Assembly (NCBI RefSeq): GCF_010367435.1
Contig: NZ_WJWY01000012.1
Span: 1-60,006 of the forward strand
Source of the DNA: Fusobacterium sp. IOR10
GTDB taxonomy: Bacteria > Fusobacteriota > Fusobacteriia > Fusobacteriales > Fusobacteriaceae
Direction: 5' to 3'
Length of the DNA stretch: 60,006 nt
Under the pieces are notes generated by a model. The model searched no databases. It saw only the letters and a program-made list of their open reading frames with translations, and was not told the origin of the DNA. This document shows, piece after piece, positions 32,575 through 42,212 of this stretch (positions are counted from its first letter, which is position 1; each line of letters begins with the position of its first letter). A program made the translations under genes and the position numbers.

Positions 32575-34086
32575 ATGGGAACAGCACTGAAAAAGAAGCA
32601 TGGATTTTTAGATTGGGTAGAAAGAACAGGAAATAAAATACCTCATCCATTTATACTATTTAGTATTTTAACTCTTGGAATTATAATTATTTCAACTATT
32701 TGTAATATGATTGGCGTTGAAATTTTAGATCCAGTTAGCGGTAAAATGATAGGAATTAAAAATTTACTGTCAAGTGAAGGAATTGTTTTTATTCTAAAGA
32801 ATTTAGTTAAAAATTTCACTGGTTTTGCACCATTAGGATTAGTTTTAGTAATGACTTTAGGTATTGGACTTGCTGAAAAAGTTGGTTTTGTTTCAGCTCT
32901 TATGAGAAACACTATTTTAAATAGTTCTCCTAAAATTATAACTTTCATGATAATGATGATTGGAATATGTGGAAATATAGCTTCAGATGCAGCAATTGTT
33001 GTAATCCCAGTTATATCCGCATTTATATTCTTATCTTTAAATAAAAATCCATTAGCAGGGATTGCCATAGGTTACGCAGCAACAACTGCTGGATTTAGTG
33101 CAAACTTAATAATTGCAGGAACAGATGCATTATTATCAGGAATTTCCACAGAGGCAGTACATATAGTTAATCCAAATATGTCTGTATCTGTAGTTTCTAA
33201 CTGGTATTTTATGATTGCTTCTACATTTTTATTAGCAATTATAGGAACTTTTATTTCTGAAAAAATTATAGAACCAAGACTTGGAGAATACAAAGGAAGT
33301 AAAAAAATGGAACAAGAAGGGGTTAGTCCTCTAGAGAAAAAAGGATTAAGAGTGGCTGGAATGTGGACTCTTGCATATATAGCTTTAATTACAGCTGCAG
33401 TTTATCCTAAAAATAGTTTTTTTAGAAATTCAGTAACTCATTCTTTACTAAGATCACCATTTTTAAAATCAATTATACCATTACTTTTAGTGTTGTTCTT
33501 AATATCTGGTATTTCTTATGGGATTATTGTTGGAAAGATAAAATCTTCAGCAGATGTTCCAAAATATATGGGTTTAGCAATAAAAGATATGTCATCATAT
33601 ATAGTTTTAGTATTTATGATAGGTCAATTTATAGCATTCTTTAAATGGAGTAATATGGGATATGTTATTGCTGTTGCAGGGGCAGATTTCTTGAAAAGTA
33701 TGAATATTACAGGAATACCTTTATTTATTGCTTTTATTTTGTTAACAGCTTTTATAAACCTATTTATAGGAAGTGGATCAGCAAAATGGGCTTTACTAGC
33801 ACCTATTTTTATTCCAATGTTTTATTTCTTAGGATACAACCCAGCATTAACACAAGTACTTTATAGAGTTGGAGATTCTACAACAAACATTATATCTCCA
33901 CTATTTCCATATATGCCAATAGTATTAGCCCTAGCTCAAGAATATGATGAGGATGCTGGTATGGGAACCATTATTTCACTAATGTTACCTTACTCAATAG
34001 GAATGTTAATTATGTGGATTATACTAGCTATTGTATGGTTTGGTTTAAATATTCCATTGGGACCAGGAGTAACAATGTTTATTTAG
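32575..34086 (+). CDS. AbgT-family transporter
   Basis: The 503-residue integral membrane protein belongs to the AbgT family (p-aminobenzoyl-glutamate or drug transport). Recognisable stretches are GNKIPHPFILFSILTLGI at the N terminus, GICGNIASDAAIVVIPVIS, AGFSANLIIAGTDALLSGIS, and FINLFIGSGSAKWALLAPIF with GDSTTNIISPL in the second half. In E. coli AbgT imports p-aminobenzoyl-glutamate for AbgAB to cleave. Here two M20 amidohydrolase genes follow within the operon, the same logic. A paralogue is at 46680-48218. Dipeptides or other N-acyl amino acids are possible alternative substrates. Confidence 0.9.
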   Translation: MGTALKKKHGFLDWVERTGNKIPHPFILFSILTLGIIIISTICNMIGVEILDPVSGKMIGIKNLLSSEGIVFILKNLVKNFTGFAPLGLVLVMTLGIGLAEKVGFVSALMRNTILNSSPKIITFMIMMIGICGNIASDAAIVVIPVISAFIFLSLNKNPLAGIAIGYAATTAGFSANLIIAGTDALLSGISTEAVHIVNPNMSVSVVSNWYFMIASTFLLAIIGTFISEKIIEPRLGEYKGSKKMEQEGVSPLEKKGLRVAGMWTLAYIALITAAVYPKNSFFRNSVTHSLLRSPFLKSIIPLLLVLFLISGISYGIIVGKIKSSADVPKYMGLAIKDMSSYIVLVFMIGQFIAFFKWSNMGYVIAVAGADFLKSMNITGIPLFIAFILLTAFINLFIGSGSAKWALLAPIFIPMFYFLGYNPALTQVLYRVGDSTTNIISPLFPYMPIVLALAQEYDEDAGMGTIISLMLPYSIGMLIMWIILAIVWFGLNIPLGPGVTMFI

Positions 34087-34095
34087 GAGGGAATT

Positions 34096-35301
34096 ATGAA
34101 ATTTTCTGAAATAGAAGAAGTAATAGATAGTTATATTGATGAAATAATTAATTTTAGAAGGGATTTGCATGAACATCCTGAACTTGGAGGTTCTGAAGAT
34201 AGAACTCCAAGGCAGGTTATAAAAGAATTAAAAAAATTACCTTTAGAGATAAAAGAAAATATTGGAGAAAATGGTATAGTAGCTAATTTATTTGGAAATG
34301 AAGAAATAAAAAATAAGAAAACTATTCTTATTAGAGGAGATATGGATGCCCTTCCAATTCAAGAAGAAAATAAATTATCATTTATTTCAAAAAATAAAGG
34401 AGTTATGCATGCATGCGGCCATGATATGCATACATCAATGGTACTTGGAACAGCAATGGTTCTTTCAAAATTTAAAGAAAAATTAAATGGGAATGTTAAA
34501 TTTATGTTTCAACCAGCAGAGGAATGTTCTCCAACTGGTGGGAGTAGACAAATGATAGCTGATGGACTCTTAACAAATCCGACTGTTGATGAAGCTTATG
34601 CATTACATGTATATAATAAACCTGTTGGAAGTATTTTATTTAGACCAGGAGTGGCAAATGCAAGGTCAGATGCAATAGAAATTCATATTAAGGGGAAAAG
34701 CAGTCATGGATCAATGCCTTCACAAGGTAGAGATGCAATAGTTGCAGGAGCCAATGTTATTATGGCTATCCAAACAATTGTAAGTAGAAATTTAGAATCA
34801 GGTGAACCAGCTGTTGTTACAATTGGGAAAATGGAAGGTGGAAGTAGATATAATGTAATAGCTGATTATGCTTTATTTAAGGGAACAGTTAGAGTTTTTA
34901 GTGATAATTCAGCAAAAATTGTAAAGGAGAGACTTGAAAAAATCATAGAGGATATTTGTTCTGCATACGGATGTAAAGGAGAATTAGTATATAAAAATGG
35001 TTATGATTTTATATATAATGATCTGGAGCTTTCAAAGGGAGTTATAAAATCTCTTACTCCAATATTAGGTAAAGATAATATTGAAATACAAAAGAATCCA
35101 TCCCCTGGAGGAGAAGATTTCTCCTTTATAACTAAAAAAGTTCCCTCTGTATTTATGTGGATAGGAACTGAATCAGATATGAATAGAGGAAATTGTATAC
35201 TACATAATCCAAATTTTATGGCAGATGAAGCTACTTTAAAATATGGAATTAAGGTTTTTACCAAAATAATATTAGATAGATTTGAAAATTTAGAAGATTA
35301 A
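34096..35301 (+). CDS. M20D amidohydrolase (AbgA/AbgB-like)
   Basis: The 401-residue metallopeptidase has RGDMDALPIQEE, MHACGHDMHTS, FQPAEECSPTGG and a C-terminal PSPGGEDFSF carrying the last metal ligand. It lies 9 bases after abgT and 12 bases before a second M20 gene. In E. coli AbgA and AbgB, both M20 proteins, form a heterodimer that splits p-aminobenzoyl-glutamate, so these two may also act as a pair (inference). Other options are hippurate, indole-acetyl-amino acid or N-acetyl-amino acid hydrolysis. A cytoplasmic location is expected, as no signal peptide is present. Confidence 0.85.
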   Translation: MKFSEIEEVIDSYIDEIINFRRDLHEHPELGGSEDRTPRQVIKELKKLPLEIKENIGENGIVANLFGNEEIKNKKTILIRGDMDALPIQEENKLSFISKNKGVMHACGHDMHTSMVLGTAMVLSKFKEKLNGNVKFMFQPAEECSPTGGSRQMIADGLLTNPTVDEAYALHVYNKPVGSILFRPGVANARSDAIEIHIKGKSSHGSMPSQGRDAIVAGANVIMAIQTIVSRNLESGEPAVVTIGKMEGGSRYNVIADYALFKGTVRVFSDNSAKIVKERLEKIIEDICSAYGCKGELVYKNGYDFIYNDLELSKGVIKSLTPILGKDNIEIQKNPSPGGEDFSFITKKVPSVFMWIGTESDMNRGNCILHNPNFMADEATLKYGIKVFTKIILDRFENLED

Positions 35302-35313
35302 AGGAGAATTTGT

Positions 35314-36447
35314 ATGGATGAATTTTATATTAAAGTTAGAAGTGATTTACATAAAATTCCAGAGATTGCATTTAATGAGCATAAAACATCTGCATATATA
35401 AGGGACTTTTTAAAAAAGCTAAATATTAAATATATTGAGATAGGAACAAGTACACTAGCTATATTTCAAGGTAAAAAAGATATATGGGTAGGATTTAGGG
35501 GAGATATAGATGGGCTTCCAATAAAAGAATTAAATGACAAAGGATACAAGTCTATAAATGAAGGGATGATGCATGCTTGTGGTCATGATGGACATACTAC
35601 AAATTTACTTTATACAGCTAAATGGTTACAAGAACAAATAAAAAGTGGTAAGACTCTTGAAAAATCTGTTATGTTAATATTTCAAGCAGCAGAGGAAGGA
35701 AAGGGAGGAGCTCAAGTAGTAGCTAATTCTGATTTTTTTAAAGAGAAAAAATTTCAAGGATTATTTGCATTGCATGTTGCTCCTGATGTGGAACAAGGAA
35801 AAATTGGATGTATTTGTGGACCAATTTCCTTTCAAAATATAAATTTTGATATAACAATTATAGGGAAAGGAGCCCATGGAGCTCAACCTCATAAGGGAAT
35901 AGATTCTATATATATAGGAGCAAAATTAATAGAAGCTTATCAATTAATAGTTGCAAGGGAAATAGATCCAATAGAACCTATTGTACTTACAATTGGAAGT
36001 TTTAAAGCAGGTGAAGTTAGAAATATTATTCCTGAAAAAGTTGAAATTTTAGGAACAATTAGATTTGCAAATACAGATTTAATAGAGTTTCTAACAAAAA
36101 GAGTTGAAGCAATTAATGCTGGATTTGAAAGAGCCTACGGAATTAAAATCAAAATGATGTTCAAAGCTTTTTATCCTCCAGTAATTAATTCTGAAAAATT
36201 ATTTAATGTTTTAAAGGAAGTTGTTCCAAAGGAAAAATTTATTGATAATATAAGGCTAACTGGTTCTGAAGATTTTTCTTTTTATCTTCAAGATGGCAAT
36301 GAAGGATTATTATTTTTGTTAGGAATAAAAACAGAGGAATTTAATTCCCCACTTCATACTGCAACATTTGATATGGATCCAAGAGCTTTAGAATTAGGTT
36401 TTAAAATATTTAGAGATATAATGTTAAAACTAGAAGTTTTAAAATAA
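35314..36447 (+). CDS. M20D amidohydrolase (second of pair)
   Basis: The 377-residue protein has RGDIDGLPIKEL, MHACGHDGHTT, FQAAEEGKGG and LTGSEDFSFYL. Its metal-binding residues are all kept, so it should be active. It is diverged from its upstream neighbour, is shorter and has Gly for Ala in the RGDIDGLP stretch, so it is not a recent duplicate. It is the last gene of the abgT operon, and its stop codon lies in the first arm of the terminator. Confidence 0.85.
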   Translation: MDEFYIKVRSDLHKIPEIAFNEHKTSAYIRDFLKKLNIKYIEIGTSTLAIFQGKKDIWVGFRGDIDGLPIKELNDKGYKSINEGMMHACGHDGHTTNLLYTAKWLQEQIKSGKTLEKSVMLIFQAAEEGKGGAQVVANSDFFKEKKFQGLFALHVAPDVEQGKIGCICGPISFQNINFDITIIGKGAHGAQPHKGIDSIYIGAKLIEAYQLIVAREIDPIEPIVLTIGSFKAGEVRNIIPEKVEILGTIRFANTDLIEFLTKRVEAINAGFERAYGIKIKMMFKAFYPPVINSEKLFNVLKEVVPKEKFIDNIRLTGSEDFSFYLQDGNEGLLFLLGIKTEEFNSPLHTATFDMDPRALELGFKIFRDIMLKLEVLK

Positions 36448-36490
36448 ATAAATCTCCACTTTTGTTTTCAAGGGTGGAGATTTATTTTTG
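36446..36490 (+). terminator. Terminator of the abgT operon
   Basis: AAATAAATCTCCAC (36446-36459) and its perfect complement (36474-36487) form a 14-bp stem with a T-rich tail. Confidence 0.88.
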
Positions 36491-36602
36491 TATTATTGAG
36501 AATCTAACTATTTTAATTTTTAAAAAATAAAATAAACAAAAGAATTGAAGTGTGATAGAATAGTGGTAATTAGAAGAAATATTTAAATGTTAGGAGAAAA
36601 AA

Positions 36603-37262
36603 ATGGTAAAAGATAGAAAAAATGTGAGTGATTCTATATATGAAGTTATAAAGGAAAATTTTCTTTCAGGAAAATTAGATTTTGGTGATAGTATAGTAGA
36701 ATCAGATTATTGTAAAAAATATAATATAAGTAAGACCCCTCTTAGAGAAGCTATAAAAAAATTAGAAATAGAAGGGATTGTTGAAAGATATCCAAATGGA
36801 AGAATGGGGATAATGGATATTGATGAGGAAAGTATAGAAGAAATAATAGAAATAAGAATTTCATTGGAAAATCTTATATTTAAAAAAATAATTAAAGATG
36901 GGAAAATAGATGAAATTACAAAGAAATTAAATCAAAATTTAAAATTGACAGAATTTTATATAGAATCTTGTAATTTGGACGAAGCAAGAAAACTTTTTGA
37001 AAACTTTAATGAGATTTTATATAAATTTTCAGGGTTAAAATTTACAACAAAAATATTAAAAAATTATACATTTATTCTTTCAAAATTAAGGAATAATTCT
37101 TTGAAAAATGAAAAAAGAGTTCGAAAAGCTTTTGGAGAACATAAATTATTAGTAAAATATTTAGAAGAAAATAATTTAGGAAAACTTTCAGAGTTAAATA
37201 CAAATCATTTATTAGCATCAAAGGAATCAATTCTTAAATATTTTAGGGAAAAACAAAATTAA
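36603..37262 (+). CDS. GntR-family (FadR/FCD subfamily) regulator
   Basis: The 219-residue protein has an N-terminal winged helix (about 5-70) with DSIYEVIKENFLSGKLDFGD and CKKYNISKTPLREAIKKLEIEGIVERYPN, and a helical FCD-type effector domain (about 80-215) with IIEIRISLEN. These regulators usually respond to carboxylic acids. The next genes are a CitMHS carrier and an aconitase-like enzyme. A perfect FadR-type palindrome (TTGTATACAA core) sits between their promoter and start codon, so the target is clear. AGGAG lies 6 nt before the ATG. Confidence 0.88.
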   Translation: MVKDRKNVSDSIYEVIKENFLSGKLDFGDSIVESDYCKKYNISKTPLREAIKKLEIEGIVERYPNGRMGIMDIDEESIEEIIEIRISLENLIFKKIIKDGKIDEITKKLNQNLKLTEFYIESCNLDEARKLFENFNEILYKFSGLKFTTKILKNYTFILSKLRNNSLKNEKRVRKAFGEHKLLVKYLEENNLGKLSELNTNHLLASKESILKYFREKQN

Positions 37263-37270
37263 ATATAAAT

Positions 37271-37315
37271 AAAAGGCTGTACATTAACTATCCTATCTAA
37301 TGTACAGCCTTTTAT
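37271..37315 (+). terminator. Terminator after the GntR gene
   Basis: AAAAGGCTGTACATTA (37271-37286) and its perfect complement (37298-37313) form a 16-bp stem with T residues on the right and A residues on the left. Confidence 0.92.
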
Positions 37316-37380
37316 TATGTAATGTGCACTGAAATTAAACGAAAAACTTAGATAACTACATAAACAAGCAAAAAAAACAC

Positions 37381-37409
37381 TTGACAAAAATAAAAAAGAG
37401 TAGTATCTT
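37381..37409 (+). promoter_or_regulatory. Promoter of the CitMHS-hydratase operon
   Basis: TTGACA (37381-37386) and TATCTT (37404-37409) with a 17-base spacer. Transcription should start a few bases before the palindromic operator. Confidence 0.7.
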
Positions 37410-37420
37410 ATGATAACAAG

Positions 37421-37438
37421 ATAATTGTATACAATTAT
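37421..37438 (+). promoter_or_regulatory. GntR/FadR-type operator palindrome
   Basis: ATAATTGTATACAATTAT is a perfect 18-bp palindrome containing TTGTATACAA, which fits the TNGTNNACNA pattern typical of FadR-subfamily GntR operators. It lies just after the promoter and before the carrier gene. The adjacent GntR gene is the obvious regulator, acting as a roadblock repressor. Confidence 0.75.
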
Positions 37439-37461
37439 TAAAATAATTATGGGAGGTTTAT

Positions 37462-38775
37462 ATGTATTTAGCAATTGTTGGATTTTTAATGTTAGCTATA
37501 ATAATGATAATGCTTTTCAAAAGCAAAACAATACCATTGGTTTTATTTATTATAGTTCCAGTAGTAGCTGCTTTTGTAGCAGGGTTTTCCATTCCTGAAG
37601 TAGTTGGATTTATTGAAAAAGGGGTAGGGAAAGTTAGTAAAATGTCAATTTTATTTATATTTTCAGTTACTTTTTTTGGAATATTATCAGATGCAGGAAT
37701 GTTTGATTATTTAGTAAGTAAATTAGTGAAAAAGGCAGGAAAAAACTTAATTGTTATAGCTATAGTAACAGCAATAGTAGCTATATTTTCTCATTTAGAT
37801 GGTGCAACAGTAACAACTGTACTAGTAACAGTTCCAGCTTTATTGCCTTTATATAAAAAGCTAAACATTAGACCGCATTTATTATTACTTATAATAGGTT
37901 GTGGAATGGGTGTAATGAATTTATTACCATGGGGAGGACCAGTAGCAAGGGAAGCAGCAGTTCTTGGCATGGATCCAAATGAATTGTGGCACATATTAAT
38001 ACCTATACAAATATTAGGAATTATAGCTACAATATCATTGGCAGTAGTAATGATGCTTAGAGAAATTAAATATCATGGAGCAGGACAAATATCTTCTGAA
38101 CATGTTTCAATGGATGAAGAAGAGAAGGAAACAAAAGATGAAATTGAAAAATTAAAAAGACCAAAATTAATAGCTTTTAATTTTATTTTAACAGGAGCTG
38201 TTTTGGTAATTTTATTAATGGATATTTTCCCAACATACTTTGTATTTATGTTTGGATGCAGTGTGGCATTATTTGTTAATTATCCTGATGTAAAGGATCA
38301 AAAAGCTAGAATAAAAGCTCATGCTCCAGCAGCTTTAGATGTTGCAGCAGTAATGTTAGCTGCAGGTGTATTAGTTGGAATATTAGGTAAAAGTGGAATG
38401 CTTGAAGCAATGACAGTACCTTTATTATCTATAATACCTCCTATTATAGCTCAAAAGTTACATATATTAATGGGATTTATTGCGTTACCTTTAGGAACAT
38501 TATTAGGTACAGATTCATATTTCTATGGATTATTACCATTATGTATAAAAGTTGGAGAAAATTACAATATAACACCTTTAACAATGGGAGTAGCAATGAT
38601 AATAGGGAAAAATTTATCTTTATTAGTAAGTCCTTTAGTTCCTGCAACTTATTTAGGAATAGGACTAACAAATTTGGATTTAAAAGAACATATTAAATAT
38701 AGTATTGTTCCTTTATGGATTGTAGGAGCAATAATGTTAATCTTTGCAATTTTGATTGGAATGGTAAAATTATAA
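37462..38775 (+). CDS. CitMHS-family citrate:H+/divalent-cation symporter
   Basis: The 437-residue membrane protein of about 12 helices has the CitMHS signatures: SHLDGATVTTVLVTVPALLPLY, GVMNLLPWGGPVAREAAVLG, and in the second half LLGTDSYFYGLLPL and LSPLVPATYLGIGL. Characterised members import citrate complexed with magnesium or calcium; others take related tricarboxylates. A hydrophilic loop of acidic and lysine residues (about 215-235) separates the halves. The aconitase-like gene follows 38 bases downstream and a GntR regulator precedes, so it should feed the hydratase (inference). Confidence 0.88.
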   Translation: MYLAIVGFLMLAIIMIMLFKSKTIPLVLFIIVPVVAAFVAGFSIPEVVGFIEKGVGKVSKMSILFIFSVTFFGILSDAGMFDYLVSKLVKKAGKNLIVIAIVTAIVAIFSHLDGATVTTVLVTVPALLPLYKKLNIRPHLLLLIIGCGMGVMNLLPWGGPVAREAAVLGMDPNELWHILIPIQILGIIATISLAVVMMLREIKYHGAGQISSEHVSMDEEEKETKDEIEKLKRPKLIAFNFILTGAVLVILLMDIFPTYFVFMFGCSVALFVNYPDVKDQKARIKAHAPAALDVAAVMLAAGVLVGILGKSGMLEAMTVPLLSIIPPIIAQKLHILMGFIALPLGTLLGTDSYFYGLLPLCIKVGENYNITPLTMGVAMIIGKNLSLLVSPLVPATYLGIGLTNLDLKEHIKYSIVPLWIVGAIMLIFAILIGMVKL

Positions 38776-38813
38776 ATTAAGATATAACTTGGAATTTTTT
38801 AGGAGGAAACAAA

Positions 38814-41066
38814 ATGATAAAATTATACGAAGATGGAATTTTTTTAAAAAATGGAAATGAAATCTTAAAGGAAAAAGATGTTGAATATAATAAAGAAGAG
38901 GGAAAAAAGGGAACAATTGCCTATTCAATATTAGAAAAACATAATATAGCTGATAATATGGATAATTTAAAAATTAAATTTGATGCAATGGCTTCACACG
39001 ATATTACATATGTAGGAATAATTCAAACAGCAAAGGCATCAGGAATGAAAAAGTTTCCTCTTCCTTATGTTTTGACAAATTGTCACAATTCTTTATGTGC
39101 TGTTGGAGGAACAATAAATGAAGATGATCATATGTTCGGTCTTTCTGCGGCTAAAAAATATGGAGGGATCTATGTACCTCCTCATATTGCAGTAATTCAT
39201 CAATATATGAGAGAAAAATTTGCAGGTTGTGGTAAAATGATACTAGGTTCAGATTCCCACACTAGATATGGAGCTCTAGGAACTTTAGCAATAGGAGAAG
39301 GTGGAGGAGAATTAGTAAAACAACTTCTTGAAAAAACTTATGATGTTGAATATCCAGAGGTAATAGCAATTTATTTAGATGGAAAACCTAAGCCATGGAT
39401 AGGACCTCAAGATATATCCCTTGCAATAATTGGAGAAGTTTTTAAAAAGGAATATGTTAAAAATAAGATAGTTGAATTTGTTGGGCCAGGGGTAGAAACA
39501 ATGACAACAGATTTTAGAAATGGAATAGATGTAATGACAACAGAAACTGCTTGTTTATCATCTATATGGAAAACAGATGAAAAAACAAGAGAATTTCTAA
39601 AAAAACATGGAAGAGAAGATGATTATAAGAAATTAAATCCTAAAGAAATGGCATATTATGATGGCTGCGTATATGTTGATCTAAGCACAATAAAACCAAT
39701 GATAGCTTTACCTTTCCATCCAAGTAATGTTTATGAAATAGATGAACTTAATAAAAATCTTGAAAAGATTTTGAAAACAGTTGAAGACGAAGCTGAACAG
39801 TTAACAGGAAATAGAAATTTAACTTTTAAAGACAAAATAATAGATGGTAAATTACATGTTCAACAAGGTATTATTGCAGGATGTTCAGGTGGAGGATATA
39901 CAAATTTAGAAGAAGCTGGAAAAATTCTTAAGGGAAAAAGTTGCGGAAATGGAGAGTTTAGTTTGTCAGTTTATCCTTCTTCTCAACCAGTACTAACAGA
40001 ATTATTGAAGCAAGGAATAATAACTGATTTAACAAATTCAGGTGTAATAGTTCGTTCAGCATTTTGCGGTCCGTGCTTTGGGGCTGGGGATACTCCTGTA
40101 AATAATGGGCTTAGTATTAGACATACAACAAGAAATTTTCCAAATAGAGAAGGATCTAAACCTGGAAATGGACAAATATCTGCAGTTGCATTAATGGATG
40201 CTCGTTCAATTGCAGCAACAGCGGCAAATGGAGGAATATTAACATCAGCAGAGGAAATGTATAAAGGAATGGAAATTCCAGAATATGTATTTGATGAAAT
40301 ATCTTACGAAAATAGAGTATATAATGGATATAAAAAAGGGGATGCAAAATTAGAACTAAAATTTGGACCAAATATTAAAGAATGGCCAAAAATGGAAGAA
40401 TTATCTGAGAATATTTTATTAAAAGTATGTGCAAAAATATTAGATGAAGTAACAACAACAGATGAACTTATTCCATCAGGAGAAACATCATCTTATCGTT
40501 CAAATCCATTAGGACTTGCTGAATTTACTTTGTCAAGAAGAGTTCCAGAATATGTAGCTAGATCTAAAAAAGTAAGAGATCTTGAAAATAAAAGATTAAA
40601 AAAAGATATTGATGAAGAATTAGAAAAAGTTTTGAAAAAAATTAATGAAATAGATTCTAATAAAAATATAACATTTGAAAATATACAAATTGGAAGTATG
40701 ATATATGCAATAAAACCAGGTGATGGTTCAGCAAGGGAACAAGCAGCTTCTTGTCAAAAAGTTTTAGGTGGACTTGCAAATATTTCAAGAGAATACGCAA
40801 CAAAGCGTTATCGTTCAAATTTGATTAACTGGGGAATGATTCCTTTTCAAATGAAAGAAGAAGCTAATTTCCAAGTTGATGATTATATCTATGTTCCTAA
40901 TATAAAAAATATATTAAATGGAGAATTAGATCATATAAAAGCCTATGTGATAGGTAAAGAAATTAAGGAAATTGAATTATATATAACTTATTTAACTTCA
41001 GATGAAAGAAAAATAATTCAATCAGGATGTTTAATAAATTATAATAGAAAAAATATAGTTCTTTAA
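38814..41066 (+). CDS. Aconitase-family hydratase
   Basis: The 750-residue protein belongs to the aconitase superfamily. The [4Fe-4S] ligand cysteines appear to be those in [12 protein letters not shown] and [22 protein letters not shown] and [31 protein letters not shown] are typical substrate-site segments, and the C-terminal swivel domain (about 650-750) has [10 protein letters not shown]. Sequence style differs from housekeeping aconitases and is closer to the group annotated simply as hydratase in clostridia and fusobacteria, whose substrate is not assigned. It forms an operon with a CitMHS carrier under a GntR operator, so it most likely acts on imported citrate or a similar tricarboxylate. 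Confidence 0.82.
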   Translation: MIKLYEDGIFLKNGNEILKEKDVEYNKEEGKKGTIAYSILEKHNIADNMDNLKIKFDAMASHDITYVGIIQTAKASGMKKFPLPYVLTNCHNSLCAVGGTINEDDHMFGLSAAKKYGGIYVPPHIAVIHQYMREKFAGCGKMILGSDSHTRYGALGTLAIGEGGGELVKQLLEKTYDVEYPEVIAIYLDGKPKPWIGPQDISLAIIGEVFKKEYVKNKIVEFVGPGVETMTTDFRNGIDVMTTETACLSSIWKTDEKTREFLKKHGREDDYKKLNPKEMAYYDGCVYVDLSTIKPMIALPFHPSNVYEIDELNKNLEKILKTVEDEAEQLTGNRNLTFKDKIIDGKLHVQQGIIAGCSGGGYTNLEEAGKILKGKSCGNGEFSLSVYPSSQPVLTELLKQGIITDLTNSGVIVRSAFCGPCFGAGDTPVNNGLSIRHTTRNFPNREGSKPGNGQISAVALMDARSIAATAANGGILTSAEEMYKGMEIPEYVFDEISYENRVYNGYKKGDAKLELKFGPNIKEWPKMEELSENILLKVCAKILDEVTTTDELIPSGETSSYRSNPLGLAEFTLSRRVPEYVARSKKVRDLENKRLKKDIDEELEKVLKKINEIDSNKNITFENIQIGSMIYAIKPGDGSAREQAASCQKVLGGLANISREYATKRYRSNLINWGMIPFQMKEEANFQVDDYIYVPNIKNILNGELDHIKAYVIGKEIKEIELYITYLTSDERKIIQSGCLINYNRKNIVL

Positions 41067-41097
41067 TTGAAAAATTATTAAAAATTTAAATTAATTT

Positions 41098-41127
41098 AAC
41101 AAGGTACCTAGGTACCTTGTTTTTTTG
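41098..41127. terminator. Terminator after the hydratase gene
   Basis: A perfect 24-bp palindrome, each arm AACAAGGTACCT or its complement, is followed by a run of T residues. Confidence 0.9.
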
Positions 41128-41156
41128 TTGGAAAATTAAGAGTATTGTGGTATAGT
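41128..41156 (+). promoter_or_regulatory. Promoter of azlCD-eamA
   Basis: TTGGAA (41128-41133) and TATAGT (41151-41156) with a 17-base spacer, 33 bases before the azlC start codon. Confidence 0.6.
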
Positions 41157-41189
41157 AACTATCACAGTGAACAATAGATAGGGGGTAAT

Positions 41190-41894
41190 ATGAAATTTTT
41201 GGAAAAATGTGATTTTCATGATGCTATTGTAGATGGAAGTCCAATAGTTATAGGATTTATACCAATTGCAATGGCCTTTGGAATTTTATGTAAATCAGCA
41301 AATTTAAACTTAATGGCAAGTGTTAGTTTTTCATTATTTGTTTTTGCAGGGGCTAGTCAGTTTATAGCTGTAAATCTCTTAATTGCAGGGGCTAGTATGG
41401 GAGAAATTATACTGACAACTTTGCTTGTAAATATGAGGCATGTATTATTTTCTGCATCTATTTCACCGAAACTTAGTTCTCAAATGAGAAGGGATATTCC
41501 TTTCATAGCTTTTGGATTAACTGATGAGACCTTTTCAGTGGCATCTTTAAAGGATAAGGAGTTAACAAATAGTTATATGTTAACTCTAGAAGGAATGGCT
41601 TATTCTTCCTTTGTGATAGGAACTTTTTTAGGTTATGTTTTAGGAGGAATTTTACCAATAATAGTACAGGTTAGTATGGGAATAGCTTTATATTCTTTGT
41701 TTGTAGCTATTTTAGTACCTGAATTAAAAAAATCAAAAAAAGTTTTAATTTTAGTTGTTTCATCAGGCTTGATAAATAGTTTTTTAACAAAATTAGCTCA
41801 TATTCCTCAAGGATGGAGTATAGTAATAACTATATTATTTGTTTCTTTTTTAGGAGTTATTATTCCTTTGAAAAAGGAGGGTTCTAATGAGTAA
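41190..41894 (+). CDS. azlC: AzlC-family branched-chain amino-acid exporter subunit
   Basis: The 234-residue membrane protein has the AzlC signatures IGFIPIAMAFGILCKSAN, FAGASQFIAVNLLIAGAS and NMRHVLFSASISPKL. With the small partner AzlD it exports branched-chain amino acids or analogues. The azlD start overlaps its last codons by 8 nt, indicating translational coupling. Confidence 0.92.
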   Translation: MKFLEKCDFHDAIVDGSPIVIGFIPIAMAFGILCKSANLNLMASVSFSLFVFAGASQFIAVNLLIAGASMGEIILTTLLVNMRHVLFSASISPKLSSQMRRDIPFIAFGLTDETFSVASLKDKELTNSYMLTLEGMAYSSFVIGTFLGYVLGGILPIIVQVSMGIALYSLFVAILVPELKKSKKVLILVVSSGLINSFLTKLAHIPQGWSIVITILFVSFLGVIIPLKKEGSNE

Positions 41895-42195
41895 GATATA
41901 CGTTTTAATTTTAGGGATGTTTATAGTAACTTATTTACCTAGATTGTTGCCTTTTTTTCTAGTTTCAGGAAAAAAATTACCTAGAAAATTAGAAGAATTT
42001 TTAAGATATATACCCTATACAGCTTTAGGAGCACTTATAATTCCAGGATTTATAGATGCTATCCCAGGGCATAAAATAGTTGCTGTGGTGGGTATAATTA
42101 TAGCTTTTATGCTTTCTTTCATAAGAAATAGTATAGTAATTCCTGTGTTAGGGTCAATTGGAATTTGTATGTTATTATTAAGTTTAGGATTATAA
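41887..42195 (+). CDS. azlD: AzlD-family branched-chain amino-acid exporter small subunit
   Basis: The 102-residue protein has four predicted helices and the AzlD pattern VTYLPRLLPFFLVSGKKLPR with FLRYIPYTALGALIIPG. It is the obligate partner of AzlC. An AAAGGAGG inside the end of azlC serves as ribosome site. Confidence 0.92.
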   Translation: MSKIYVLILGMFIVTYLPRLLPFFLVSGKKLPRKLEEFLRYIPYTALGALIIPGFIDAIPGHKIVAVVGIIIAFMLSFIRNSIVIPVLGSIGICMLLLSLGL

Positions 42196-42212
42196 TAATT
42201 AAAGGAGGATAA

